A DNA stretch of 64,000 nt, taken from contig NZ_BMYT01000003.1 in assembly GCF_014652415.1 (NCBI RefSeq), positions 62,001-126,000 on the forward strand. The letters run 5' to 3'. Origin of the DNA: Affinundibacterium macrobrachii. Lineage in GTDB: Bacteria; Pseudomonadota; Gammaproteobacteria; Burkholderiales; Burkholderiaceae_D. Position numbers and translations under genes: made by a program. Below the pieces are notes generated by a model. It was not told the origin of the DNA and ran no database searches. It saw nothing but the letters and a program-made list of their open reading frames with translations. Within the stretch, counting starts at the first letter, position 1; each line of letters opens with the position of its first letter. This document shows, piece by piece, positions 53,711-63,144 of the stretch.

Positions 53711-53726
53711 TGGCACAGCATTTGCA
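53711..53726 (+). promoter_or_regulatory. Sigma-54 (-24/-12) promoter of the pilin gene
   Basis: TGGCAC-N5-TTGCA is an exact match to the consensus. It lies 65 bases before the pilin ATG, consistent with PilS/PilR-controlled transcription. Confidence 0.92.
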
Positions 53727-53790
53727 TAATAAAGGTCGTAGCAAGCGGTAACACCAATTTTTTTTATTTTTAATCGAGGGAGTAACGAAT

Positions 53791-54228
53791 ATGAAATCCA
53801 CACGAGTACAACAAGGTTTTACATTGATCGAATTGATGATCGTTGTTGCAATTATCGGTATCTTGGCAGCAGTTGCGTTGCCAGCGTACCAAAACTACAC
53901 AAAGAAAGCGAAGTTTTCTGAAGTTGTGTTGGCAACGAATGGCGCGAAAATTGCTGTTGAAATTTGCGCACAAAATACAGTTAGCACGGAAGCTGGCGCA
54001 ATTACAGCATGTGGCAATGCAAATCCCGAAAATGGCATACCTGCAGCCGTAGCCGCATCTGGATACATAGCTTCCGTTACAACTGCTGCAAATGGTACAA
54101 TTACTGCAACAGCAGTATCCACCAATGGCCTTGGCGGCGAACAATATATATTGACACCAGCCTTCGCTGCCGGCAAAGTAACTTGGGCTAAATCAGGTAG
54201 TTGTACATCTGCTCCAGCACTTTGCTAA
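53791..54228 (+). CDS. Type IV major pilin (PilA-like)
   Basis: A 145-residue type IVa pilin. The short leader MKSTRVQQG is cut by prepilin peptidase before F10, with the conserved [19 protein letters not shown] helix and Glu at mature position 5. The C-terminus is Ala/Thr/Gly-rich with cysteines at about 49, 58, 138 and 145 that could form disulfide loops. The last residues are CTSAPALC. A sigma-54 promoter precedes it and a terminator follows, so it is monocistronic. Ser/Thr-rich stretches could be modified. Confidence 0.95.
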   Translation: MKSTRVQQGFTLIELMIVVAIIGILAAVALPAYQNYTKKAKFSEVVLATNGAKIAVEICAQNTVSTEAGAITACGNANPENGIPAAVAASGYIASVTTAANGTITATAVSTNGLGGEQYILTPAFAAGKVTWAKSGSCTSAPALC

Positions 54229-54245
54229 TTTTTTAGTGCTCATAG

Positions 54246-54270
54246 AAAAGCCCACTTCGGTGGGCTTTTT
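54246..54270 (+). terminator. Rho-independent terminator after the pilin gene
   Basis: AAAAGCCCAC-TTCG-GTGGGCTTTTT, a compact strong hairpin with UUCG loop, 18 bases after the stop. Confidence 0.95.
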
Positions 54271-54312
54271 CTTTACCTCGATACCTCAAAATATTAAAAC
54301 TTCGCAAACTCC

Positions 54313-55911
54313 ATGCCATTGAATCAAGCACTCGACGCGCGTTTTGCCTTATTCATCAGTTCTTTGATGCCGATGTCGGTATGGATATTGACTGGTCATA
54401 CCATTGTTCATCCGTGGCAAGTCTGGGGCTGGAGTTTATTATGCGGTGTTCTAGGGGCGACAGCGCCGGCACGTTTTTTTAAACCTTTAGTGCTCTTGCA
54501 AATCTGCGCTTTGCCGCTAACTTTAGGCTGGATAGGTGCGATTGCTGTCACGGGTTTTGGCCCATCGAATGCCGCATTTGAAGCTGCACAGTATGGCCCA
54601 TTACATGAATTTAAGATCGTACTCAATCTGGCGCTCAATCACTGGTCATTTATCTTAGCCGGTATAATGTGCTGCTGTAGTCTGATCGCAACAAGCTATC
54701 TCACATGGAGAAAAGCACCCCCACGCTCAAGTAAATTTGATTTAATTTTCTTAATCACCCTTGCCCCCTTGGCGATGATTAATCTAGATGGTTTGGGCTA
54801 TTTTCAATTGACACGTATAGCCGGGCCAGAAGCACGTCTTTCTACCCCTTGGCTTTATCAAATAGAACTAGGCAAATCTATCATCATCAAAGCAGCAGAC
54901 CAAGCCGGACGCATCCCTGGCAATAATCCGGATATTCGTGACGCAACATCCGTCGAGAAAACATTTACCATGCAAGATAGTATTGCCGTGTTTGTGGTTG
55001 GCGACTCCACCAGAGCTGATAGTTTTATTCAACCCGACCGTGGAATTTGGTCTAAGCAGTTACAACAAAGAATTAATGCAGGGATGGGAGTGCGTCTGAG
55101 CGATGCATGTGCGGGCGGAAGTTCTACCAACGATTCCGTACCAAGGCTATTCACAGCCTCAGCAATTGATGATATTAAAAGTATCAATCAAAGTCCGACA
55201 ATTTTAGCGATAGCAAAAGCGGCTGGTGCCAAAACCGCCTACATCAGCAATCATGAAATGTGGCTACTCCCTGAGGCTGGACACGACCTCGCGCAGCGCA
55301 CTACGGCCATCGAAAAACAAGCTTTTGACGATGTTCCGGTTGAAGTACTAGGCGATTTTATTAAGAAAAGTCGTGCGGGACCGAAAGCAGCAATTTTGCA
55401 TTTGTACGGACAACACTTTTTATACGAAGACCGCTATCCTCAAGAAGAGTTCCCTGCCATACCATCTGGATTATCAGGCGATGAATTGACAGAGTTACAT
55501 TACGAACGTGCGGTCGAATATGGCAATAAGGTATTACTTGAATTGGCCTCCATTTTAGATCAAAGCAACACCCCCTCATTTGCCATTTTCACCAGCGACC
55601 ATGGAGAAAATCTCCCATCAGATAAAACTGGCAAGAAATATCACGCATTACCCAGCAGCGGAAAATTCGACACGACAGTACCCGCTTTGATTTTATGGAA
55701 TAAAGCCTTTAAAGACACAGGGAAACCCGCTTTGCTCAAAACTCTGCAAAATCAAAAAGGACTAATTGCACACGGCGATTTGGCGCAAGCTTGGCTAGTT
55801 TTAGCAGGAATGAAAGGATCAATTGCTGCAACAGATAACCCACACACTTGGGGCGCTTTAAACCCTGGAGAAAAAAATAGAGCACTTGCTTGCAACACTT
55901 TACATCCATAA
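54313..55911 (+). CDS. EptA-like phosphoethanolamine transferase, copy 1
   Basis: A 532-residue inner-membrane protein: about five N-terminal helices (10-175) followed by a periplasmic sulfatase-fold domain. The nucleophile region is VVGDSTRADSF, where Ser or Thr takes the place of the EptA Thr. Other family segments are ACAGGSSTNDSVPRLF and TSDHGENLPSDKT, with the late His in KKYHALPSS. EptA/PptA-type enzymes transfer phosphoethanolamine to lipid A or pilin. It starts 43 bases after the pilin terminator and converges with a second paralogue. Confidence 0.85.
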   Translation: MPLNQALDARFALFISSLMPMSVWILTGHTIVHPWQVWGWSLLCGVLGATAPARFFKPLVLLQICALPLTLGWIGAIAVTGFGPSNAAFEAAQYGPLHEFKIVLNLALNHWSFILAGIMCCCSLIATSYLTWRKAPPRSSKFDLIFLITLAPLAMINLDGLGYFQLTRIAGPEARLSTPWLYQIELGKSIIIKAADQAGRIPGNNPDIRDATSVEKTFTMQDSIAVFVVGDSTRADSFIQPDRGIWSKQLQQRINAGMGVRLSDACAGGSSTNDSVPRLFTASAIDDIKSINQSPTILAIAKAAGAKTAYISNHEMWLLPEAGHDLAQRTTAIEKQAFDDVPVEVLGDFIKKSRAGPKAAILHLYGQHFLYEDRYPQEEFPAIPSGLSGDELTELHYERAVEYGNKVLLELASILDQSNTPSFAIFTSDHGENLPSDKTGKKYHALPSSGKFDTTVPALILWNKAFKDTGKPALLKTLQNQKGLIAHGDLAQAWLVLAGMKGSIAATDNPHTWGALNPGEKNRALACNTLHP

Positions 55912-55932
55912 ATTGACACCGCCATCAAGCAT

Positions 55933-57555
55933 TTATGGAACTTTAATTTCAACCAAATTTCCATTATTTGCCAACACCTTTGCATTTGCGCGCATTTGAT
56001 AATCAGTTCGCACCAAACTTAAATCTCGGCGTTGTAAAGGATATTGCATATCAAGCAAATCCAACATGGTATGGAAATAATTTTCTGCGCCAATCGCAGC
56101 GCTTTGGTGCCTACTCAATTGCTCCCACTGCGATGCATATTGCTGGCGAAACCCTTCACTTCCCCACTTAAAATACGGGATATGTTGTTCATACTGTGAA
56201 GAATCACTAGATCCATGTCCAAATCGCTGAACGCCATGATCGTATAAGTCATCCCCATGATCAGCAATGAAACTCATCGTACTAATCACATTCCGCGACT
56301 TCAGTTTTTGAATTACCTGATCAAGAAACCAATCAACATACAAGACGCTATTGTCATAACTATCCTGTAACTCTTGGCGTTGCGTGTACAAATTATCTTG
56401 CTTACTTGAAAATTGTGCAAAACGAGGGGGGTACCTTAAGTGATAATCCATGTGATTACCTGTCGTATGCAAAACGATGAATTTTTTTTGGTGAGAAAAC
56501 TCTAAAACTTGATCCAATAAAGGCAGCAATTCCTCATCGTAAGGCAAGCGTTCAAACAAATACTTAGGTTGCCCCATATTGTTGTGGCGGGCTAGAATCA
56601 GGTCGGCTCTTACTTTGGCTTGAGCGCCCACTTGCGCGTCCTGACTACTTAACCAAGCCGTCATAAATCCAGCTTTCTTCATGTAGTCGAGAATTGTGGC
56701 GTACCTAGCGCTAGCCTGGTACTTCTCGGGCAATACGCCTGTCAATAAAATTGGAACTGCTACTATCGTCAAGTTGCCGCCACCATGCACCCGTTTAAAG
56801 CTAAGAAACTCAGAATCGTCTAACTTCGCAAGAAAGGGGGAAGTCGGTCGTGTATAGCCGTTGACTTGCCAACGGTCAAATCGGGAGGACTCGCCAATCA
56901 CCAATACATGCACCTCATCTTGCTTTGGAATGGCCCTTCTTCTCACAACAATGTGAGTCGTATCAACATCTTGAGAAGTCATCTTCTCTATCGATACTTG
57001 CAATATCTTGGCAATTGCCGAAGGATAAACTTGGGTAGCACCCAAGTCAGAGACAGGTGAAGGGAAAGGAGGTGTTGCCCAAGGTAGATGATCCCAATGC
57101 AAACCCAACGCTATTGCAGCTAGGTTAAGTGCGAGAACATTCATGCGCCAATTTGACGGAAGCAAATCACCGCGCATTTTGCTAGCACACCAAATCGCCG
57201 AACCAATTGCAAACAGGAAAACAAAGAGCCAAATCAGCAAACCGGTGGCGTGTAGATATTCAATTGCTTCCGATAAATTTGACGTCGCAATAATGTCAAT
57301 CAGCAGCGCTGCAGGTACACCTTGATGCTTTAGATTGATAACAAAAAAAATCCATGCACCAACACTATAGAAAACGGTTATGAAAGCTAAACGTCGCATG
57401 TTACGGCTCAAAATCAATATCGAGCCCAAAAAAATCAAACTAAATAAAAGGTAGGTTATCGCCATTGCAGGACCTTTTCTCAATTGCTGAGAAAAAATCA
57501 AAAATGCTGGCATAAAGCAAAACAAGAACAAGTAAATATATATAAATCGCACCAT
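55933..57555 (-). CDS. EptA-like phosphoethanolamine transferase, copy 2
   Basis: A 540-residue protein of the same kind but only distantly similar to copy 1. Five N-terminal helices (1-165) precede the sulfatase-fold domain: nucleophile region VIGESSRFDRWQVNGYTRPT, GGGNLTIVAVPILLTG and the metal residues in FIADHGDDLYDHG. I start at ATG 57555 (MVRFIYIY), preceded by GGGA; an upstream TTG is less likely. It converges with copy 1, 21 bases apart. Its acceptor is unknown; lipid A, LPS core or pilin are all possible. Confidence 0.85.
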   Translation of the reverse strand: MVRFIYIYLFLFCFMPAFLIFSQQLRKGPAMAITYLLFSLIFLGSILILSRNMRRLAFITVFYSVGAWIFFVINLKHQGVPAALLIDIIATSNLSEAIEYLHATGLLIWLFVFLFAIGSAIWCASKMRGDLLPSNWRMNVLALNLAAIALGLHWDHLPWATPPFPSPVSDLGATQVYPSAIAKILQVSIEKMTSQDVDTTHIVVRRRAIPKQDEVHVLVIGESSRFDRWQVNGYTRPTSPFLAKLDDSEFLSFKRVHGGGNLTIVAVPILLTGVLPEKYQASARYATILDYMKKAGFMTAWLSSQDAQVGAQAKVRADLILARHNNMGQPKYLFERLPYDEELLPLLDQVLEFSHQKKFIVLHTTGNHMDYHLRYPPRFAQFSSKQDNLYTQRQELQDSYDNSVLYVDWFLDQVIQKLKSRNVISTMSFIADHGDDLYDHGVQRFGHGSSDSSQYEQHIPYFKWGSEGFRQQYASQWEQLSRHQSAAIGAENYFHTMLDLLDMQYPLQRRDLSLVRTDYQMRANAKVLANNGNLVEIKVP

Positions 57556-57701
57556 TTTTCCCAATCCCAAACTTGTCAAGAGCAAGCGAGTCCCTTACAA
57601 CATTTTCACTCTATATTTACGCGACGCACATTGAATCAAACATCTAATGATATGCTACAAAAAACAAGTAAACTGCATCCAACATCTTTAGCGGAGCAAG
57701 A

Positions 57702-60284
57702 ATGAAAAAGAATCGATTGCACACTTTCTTACCTTATTTCGTGGGTGCACTTTACAGCCTACTATACATCGTTGGAGATTTTTCACGCGGTGATCGTCTT
57801 TGGGACATCAGTCTTAACCAAGTTAGTGAAGGCTTGAGCCTATTAATTTTTCTTCCCCTAGCACTTCGACTCTGGCAACAATTTTCTCATGAAAAAATCA
57901 TCGATAAAACCATGACGGAACTTGAACGGTCAAGTTTTTTCAGGTTTGAACAGTGGAGCTGGTTTATTCTACTCGTGCCAAATCAGTGGATGACGGGTAT
58001 TCGTCCAAGCTGGGCATTGACTTTAGTTATGGTGAGTACCCTCATCATTTGCCAAGGAGTCTTTTACCTAACAACATTATCAGCTGAAAAACGCAAGACT
58101 CTATTTGGGTCAGAACGCTATATAGCTGTTCTATTTTTGGTGTCAGGATTCTCGGCATTGATCTATCAAGTGGTATGGCAACGCGTCTTATTTGCAACCT
58201 TCGGTATCAATAGTGAAGCGGTCACCGTGATCGTCTCTGTTTTTATGTTTGGTCTAGGTATTGGGGCTCTCGTTGGTGGAATTTTACAAAAACGCTTTAG
58301 CAAACACTTACTGAGGATATTTGTTGGTCTTGAGGTTTTTATCGGGTTATTTGGCCTAGTTAGCTTGTCATTGATCCATTACATCAGCTCACTAGTGAGC
58401 CAAAATTCCACGTTGCATTTGATTGGTTGGACCTATCTAATTCTCGCAATTCCAACGCTGCTGATGGGAGCTACTCTACCGATTCTCGTTTCGTTTCTTC
58501 AGCAATACTTCCAAAATTTAGGGAAAACGGTGGGCCTACTATATGCATTCAATACGATAGGTTCAGCGATTGCGGCTTACTTTACGGTGGAGGTTTTATT
58601 TGTATTTTTAGGTCAAAACTCTACAATTATCATTGCAGCACTGTGCAATCTTTGTACCGCTGTTTTAATTCTAAAGGCCAGTCAATTTTTGCGCGCTGCT
58701 CCAGCGGAACAAGCGATCAGTGCTCAATTTCTTCCAACGTCGACAAAAAGTACAACCGCACTTCCATATTGGTTTGTATTTACCAGTCTTATTTTTATTG
58801 GGTATATCTCGTTAAGCCAAGAAATTATCTGGTACCGTTTAATCGGTTTCTCCTCAGCAGGCCGACCACAGGTATTCGGCATATTACTGACCGCCTTTCT
58901 TATTGGTATAGCAATGGGATCGCTAAAGGCAAAGAAGCTATGTGAGTCCAAGGAAGACCCATACACCTGGTTAATTCGTGCCTTATTGATTGCGACTTTA
59001 GTATTTTATTTGGCGACGCCAAGTGTTGCCTTTGTTAGCGCTCTTATTAGTAAAACAACAGGACCAACTATTGCTTATTTACTGACGGCGATAGCTGCGT
59101 ATTACACAGGCGGAATGCTGCCGATGTTAATTCATATCGGTGTAAACGAGCAGAAGAAAAACTCATCGATGGCAATGTCTTGGCTTTATTTTGCGAACAT
59201 TATAGGTGCAACTCTCGGTCCATTATTGACAGGCTTTATATTACTTGAGTACTTTACTCTTGAACAGAATGTACTCATCCTATCAGCACTCACACTGCTA
59301 TTCCTGTTTGCACTGTTACTATTCATTCCCGTAGAAAAGAACTTTAAATTGAAGACCATGGGAGTAATCATTGCAGGTCTTGCAAGCGCAGCAGTTTTAC
59401 ATGATCCACTCTATACAACCCACTTAGAACGCATTCAATTTGGCGCTTGGGAAAACGAGCCTTTCAAGTACAAACTAGAAAACCGTGCTGGAATCATTAC
59501 AGTCGCAGCGAGCGACAGCGACAGCGATATCATTTATGGTGGAGGCATTTACGATGGTAAGTTCAATACTGACCTGACTAATTCCACAAATGGAATTGAC
59601 CGCGCCTATATGTTTCCCGTCCTACATCGAAACCCGAAAAAAGTTCTAGAGATTGGTTTAAGTTCAGGCTCTTGGGCTAAGGTTTTAACTGAATATTTTC
59701 CACTTGAAAGTTTGACAATCGTGGAAATCAATAAAGGCTATCCGCAAATGATCCGGAACTATCCAGAAATTGCGGAAGTATTGAACCATCCTAAGGTTAG
59801 CCTTCATTTTGATGATGGACGTCGATGGCTGAGAAACCATCCCAATGAACAATTTGATTTCATACTTATGAATACAACTTTTCACTGGCGTAGCAATGCA
59901 ACGAATCTACTTTCCAAGGATTTTTTGGAGCTATGTAAACGTCATCTAAAGCCGGGGGGGGTTGTTTACTACAATACAACGGGATCGAAAGACGTCGTTC
60001 TAACAGCTTCACACGTATTTAAATATGTGACTGTTTATGCTAATTTTGTGGCAGCTAGCGATTCGCCATTTGATATGACTACGGAAGAAAAAATTCATAA
60101 TCTCAAGCTGTTTAAGAATAGTGAAGGACGCACACTCTATGATTCGGATACACAGCAGCAAAAAGCACTTGACTATTTGTCCAAAGTTAAATTATTGGAA
60201 GTACAAGAAAGTATTCGATCAAATAAGAATCTTCAATTGATTACTGACGACAATATGGCTGTTGAATTCAAAATAGATTACTAG
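57702..60284 (+). CDS. Membrane protein fused to a spermidine-synthase-like domain
   Basis: An 860-residue protein: about 15 transmembrane helices (15-590), with FLVSGFSALIYQVVWQRVLF and SVFMFGLGIGALVGGIL as in the so-called fused MFS/spermidine synthases, then a soluble Rossmann domain (about 600-860). In that domain the nucleotide loop is EIGLSSGSWAKVL and the position of the catalytic Asp reads FILMNTTFHW, so the polyamine residues are missing. It is divergent from the second phosphoethanolamine transferase. It may modify or export a surface component; its substrate is unknown. Confidence 0.82.
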   Translation: MKKNRLHTFLPYFVGALYSLLYIVGDFSRGDRLWDISLNQVSEGLSLLIFLPLALRLWQQFSHEKIIDKTMTELERSSFFRFEQWSWFILLVPNQWMTGIRPSWALTLVMVSTLIICQGVFYLTTLSAEKRKTLFGSERYIAVLFLVSGFSALIYQVVWQRVLFATFGINSEAVTVIVSVFMFGLGIGALVGGILQKRFSKHLLRIFVGLEVFIGLFGLVSLSLIHYISSLVSQNSTLHLIGWTYLILAIPTLLMGATLPILVSFLQQYFQNLGKTVGLLYAFNTIGSAIAAYFTVEVLFVFLGQNSTIIIAALCNLCTAVLILKASQFLRAAPAEQAISAQFLPTSTKSTTALPYWFVFTSLIFIGYISLSQEIIWYRLIGFSSAGRPQVFGILLTAFLIGIAMGSLKAKKLCESKEDPYTWLIRALLIATLVFYLATPSVAFVSALISKTTGPTIAYLLTAIAAYYTGGMLPMLIHIGVNEQKKNSSMAMSWLYFANIIGATLGPLLTGFILLEYFTLEQNVLILSALTLLFLFALLLFIPVEKNFKLKTMGVIIAGLASAAVLHDPLYTTHLERIQFGAWENEPFKYKLENRAGIITVAASDSDSDIIYGGGIYDGKFNTDLTNSTNGIDRAYMFPVLHRNPKKVLEIGLSSGSWAKVLTEYFPLESLTIVEINKGYPQMIRNYPEIAEVLNHPKVSLHFDDGRRWLRNHPNEQFDFILMNTTFHWRSNATNLLSKDFLELCKRHLKPGGVVYYNTTGSKDVVLTASHVFKYVTVYANFVAASDSPFDMTTEEKIHNLKLFKNSEGRTLYDSDTQQQKALDYLSKVKLLEVQESIRSNKNLQLITDDNMAVEFKIDY

Positions 60285-60292
60285 ATGTAATT

Positions 60293-60325
60293 CTCGCCCA
60301 ATCCCTCTAAATAAAGTTGGGCGAG
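60293..60325 (+). terminator. Hairpin after the membrane/spermidine-synthase-like gene
   Basis: CTCGCCCAA / TTGGGCGAG perfect 9-base stem with a 15-base loop, 9 bases after the stop; the T tract is weak. Confidence 0.65.
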
Positions 60326-60481
60326 TAAATTCTCAACGAGAAATAATTAAGCCAATTAAAGTTCATGTGTTTCCGATCCTGACATTACGTCAATTCTTGC
60401 GAACAATTCAAAACCCTAAAAAAATACCGCATTCACTGTTAAAATAACGCCTTTATTCCTCAAATAAAGCAAACACCCATC

Positions 60482-62560
60482 ATGACTCGCAAGCTGTTCG
60501 TCACCACTGCCCTTCCCTACGCTAACGCCCCTTTCCACCTCGGCCACATCATGGAGTATATCCAAGCTGATATCTGGGTTCGTCATCAGCGAATGTCGGG
60601 GCATGAAGTGAACTTTGTTTGTGCTGACGATGCGCATGGTGCGCCGATTATGATTGCTGCTGAAAAAGCGGGTATCACACCGCAAGAATTTGTGGGGCAA
60701 ATTGCTGCTGGTCGCAAGCAGTACCTTGATGGCTTTCATATCGCATTCGATAACTGGCACTCGACCGACGGTGCGGAAAATCATACATTGTCGCAAGACA
60801 TTTATCGCAAGCTAAAAGCTGCAGGTTTTATCACTAGCAAAACCATTGAACAGTTTTATGACCCAGTCAAAAACATGTTCTTACCAGATCGCTATATCAA
60901 AGGTGAATGTCCAAAATGCGGTGCTAAAGATCAGTACGGCGATTCATGTGAAGTGTGTTCGGCTGTCTATGCGCCAACTGAATTAAAGAACCCGTATTCC
61001 GTGTTGACTGGTGCCACGCCAGTGATGAAATCCTCTGAGCATTTCTTCTTCAAATTATCCGATGAAAAATGTGTGGAATTCTTGCGCGGTTGGGCTTTGC
61101 AAGATAATCGCTTGCAATCCGAAGTCGCGAATAAATGTAAAGAATGGTTGGAAGGTGAAGGCGGCTTGGGCGACTGGGACATCAGTCGTGATGCGCCGTA
61201 TTTTGGCATCGAGATTCCTGATCAACCAGGTAAATACTTCTATGTTTGGCTCGATGCACCTGTTGGCTATTTGGCCTCATTAAAAAACTACTTCAACAAA
61301 ACTGGCCGCGACTTTGACGCCTTCATGGCAGATCCAAGCACGGAGCAAATTCATTTTATCGGTAAGGATATTACCTATTTCCATACTTTGTTCTGGCCTG
61401 CAATGCTGAAATTCTCTGGCTACAAAACACCAGATAATGTGTATGCACATGGCTTTGTCACAGTCTCTGGCGAAAAAATGTCGAAATCCCGTGGCACAGG
61501 CATTTCCCCATTGCGCTATCTCGATATCGGTATGAATCCTGAATGGCTGCGTTACTACTTCGCGGCCAAACTCAATGCCAAGGTCGAAGATCTGGATATG
61601 AATCCAGATGATTTCGTTGCGCGGGTGAATTCTGATTTGATTGGTAAGTACATCAACATCGCAAGTCGTGCTGCTGGTTTCATTACTAAGCGTTTTAACG
61701 GTGTCGTCAACACAGCATGGGCGACTTCTGATGACGCGTTCATCCAAAATTTACGCAATGTATCTGGCGATATCCAAGCATTGTATGAAGCGCGTGAATT
61801 TGGCAAAGCCTTACGTGCCGTGATGGAACAAGCCGACATTATTAACGCCTATGTTGACGCGAATAAGCCATGGGAATTGGCAAAGCAGGCGGAGAACGAC
61901 GCTAAATTGCAAGAAGTATGCAGCCGCTTGTTAGAAGCTTTCCGCATACTGACGATATTCTTAAAACCTGTATTGCCACACTTAGCTAGTCAAGTCGAAG
62001 CACAATTGAATATCTCTCCACTGAATTGGGCATGTGTAAACACGCCTTTGCCAGATCAACATACGATCAATCCTTATGTTCATTTGATGCAGCGTGTTGA
62101 TATTAAGATTTTTGATCAATTGTTTGATGCGCCTGTGCCTGCGGTTGCTGCCAATTCTGTTACAGCAACTTCAACTGAAGCAACAAGCGAATCAAACACA
62201 AGTATTGAACCCTTGGCTGATGAGATCAAAATCGATGATTTCGCCAAAGTGGATTTACGTATTGCGAAGATCGTCAACTGTGAACATGTAGAGGGCTCTG
62301 ATAAACTTTTACGTCTGACTCTAGATGTGGGTGAAGGCAAGACGCGAAATGTATTCTCTGGAATCAAATCTGCTTACCAACCTGAACAGTTAATCGGCAA
62401 GTTCACCGTCATGGTGGCCAATTTGGCACCACGTAAGATGAAATTTGGTATGTCAGAAGGCATGGTTTTGGCAGCTTCTGCGGCGGATGAAAAAGCCAAT
62501 CCAGGCCTGTACATCTTAGAAGCATGGCCTGGTGCGCAACCGGGTATGCGTGTCCGTTAA
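60482..62560 (+). CDS. metG: Methionyl-tRNA synthetase
   Basis: Charges initiator and elongator tRNA-Met. HIGH appears in [16 protein letters not shown], the zinc knuckle in [17 protein letters not shown] and KMSKS in [13 protein letters not shown]. After the anticodon domain, an Ala/Thr/Ser linker (about 555-580) leads to a C-terminal EMAP/TRBP tRNA-binding domain ([20 protein letters not shown] in part, MVLAASA). Length 692 is usual for this two-domain form. Confidence 0.98.
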   Translation: MTRKLFVTTALPYANAPFHLGHIMEYIQADIWVRHQRMSGHEVNFVCADDAHGAPIMIAAEKAGITPQEFVGQIAAGRKQYLDGFHIAFDNWHSTDGAENHTLSQDIYRKLKAAGFITSKTIEQFYDPVKNMFLPDRYIKGECPKCGAKDQYGDSCEVCSAVYAPTELKNPYSVLTGATPVMKSSEHFFFKLSDEKCVEFLRGWALQDNRLQSEVANKCKEWLEGEGGLGDWDISRDAPYFGIEIPDQPGKYFYVWLDAPVGYLASLKNYFNKTGRDFDAFMADPSTEQIHFIGKDITYFHTLFWPAMLKFSGYKTPDNVYAHGFVTVSGEKMSKSRGTGISPLRYLDIGMNPEWLRYYFAAKLNAKVEDLDMNPDDFVARVNSDLIGKYINIASRAAGFITKRFNGVVNTAWATSDDAFIQNLRNVSGDIQALYEAREFGKALRAVMEQADIINAYVDANKPWELAKQAENDAKLQEVCSRLLEAFRILTIFLKPVLPHLASQVEAQLNISPLNWACVNTPLPDQHTINPYVHLMQRVDIKIFDQLFDAPVPAVAANSVTATSTEATSESNTSIEPLADEIKIDDFAKVDLRIAKIVNCEHVEGSDKLLRLTLDVGEGKTRNVFSGIKSAYQPEQLIGKFTVMVANLAPRKMKFGMSEGMVLAASAADEKANPGLYILEAWPGAQPGMRVR

Positions 62561-62575
62561 TTCTTCAAACGCACA

Positions 62576-63052
62576 ATGGACATCGTTATACGCGAAGCCA
62601 ATACCGAAGATGCGCCGCTGTTGGCGCATCTGACCCGAGCCTGCTGGGCGGGTAAAGTTGCTGCTACCTCATCTGGCCATACCGAAAGCAGTGAAAAAGT
62701 CGCTGAAGAACTCAGCTTAGGTGGCGGCTTTATTTTGTTAGTGGATGAAGAACCAGCAGGTTCTGTGCGTTGGTTACCCGTCGATGGTGAAACTAATACT
62801 TGGGAAATGCGCCGTATGGGCATACTCCCTGCCTTCCGTGGTGAAGCACTTTCTCAACATTTGCTCGAAGCCGTCATTCATCAAGCGCAAACCTCTGGCG
62901 TAGAAGAATTGCGTTTAGGTGTACGTACCGACCAACCGCGCCTAGTTGACTTATATACCGCTTACGAATTTGAGTTGGCTCCCGAACTCGAATATGCGCA
63001 CGCCAATCCCAATGAACCAATGCCGCATGTGATGCGCCGTTTTCTGCGCTAG
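62576..63052 (+). CDS. GNAT-family N-acetyltransferase
   Basis: A 158-residue acetyltransferase. The acetyl-CoA-binding motif A region is MRRMGILPAFRGEALSQHLL (the usual R/Q-x2-G-x-G/A is here PAFRGEALS), following the beta strand FILLVDEEPAGSVRWL. The C-terminal strand LRLGVRTDQPRLVDLYTAYEF is also typical. It lies 15 bases after metG and may be co-transcribed with it. The acceptor is unknown. Confidence 0.85.
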   Translation: MDIVIREANTEDAPLLAHLTRACWAGKVAATSSGHTESSEKVAEELSLGGGFILLVDEEPAGSVRWLPVDGETNTWEMRRMGILPAFRGEALSQHLLEAVIHQAQTSGVEELRLGVRTDQPRLVDLYTAYEFELAPELEYAHANPNEPMPHVMRRFLR

Positions 63053-63144
63053 CAATCGATTAGCCGCATATATCCCAGTTTGATCGGCGCTCGTGTTTGT
63101 GCCTGTGTTTTTGTTTGTCTTTGTCTTTTTCAATTGGAATAATT

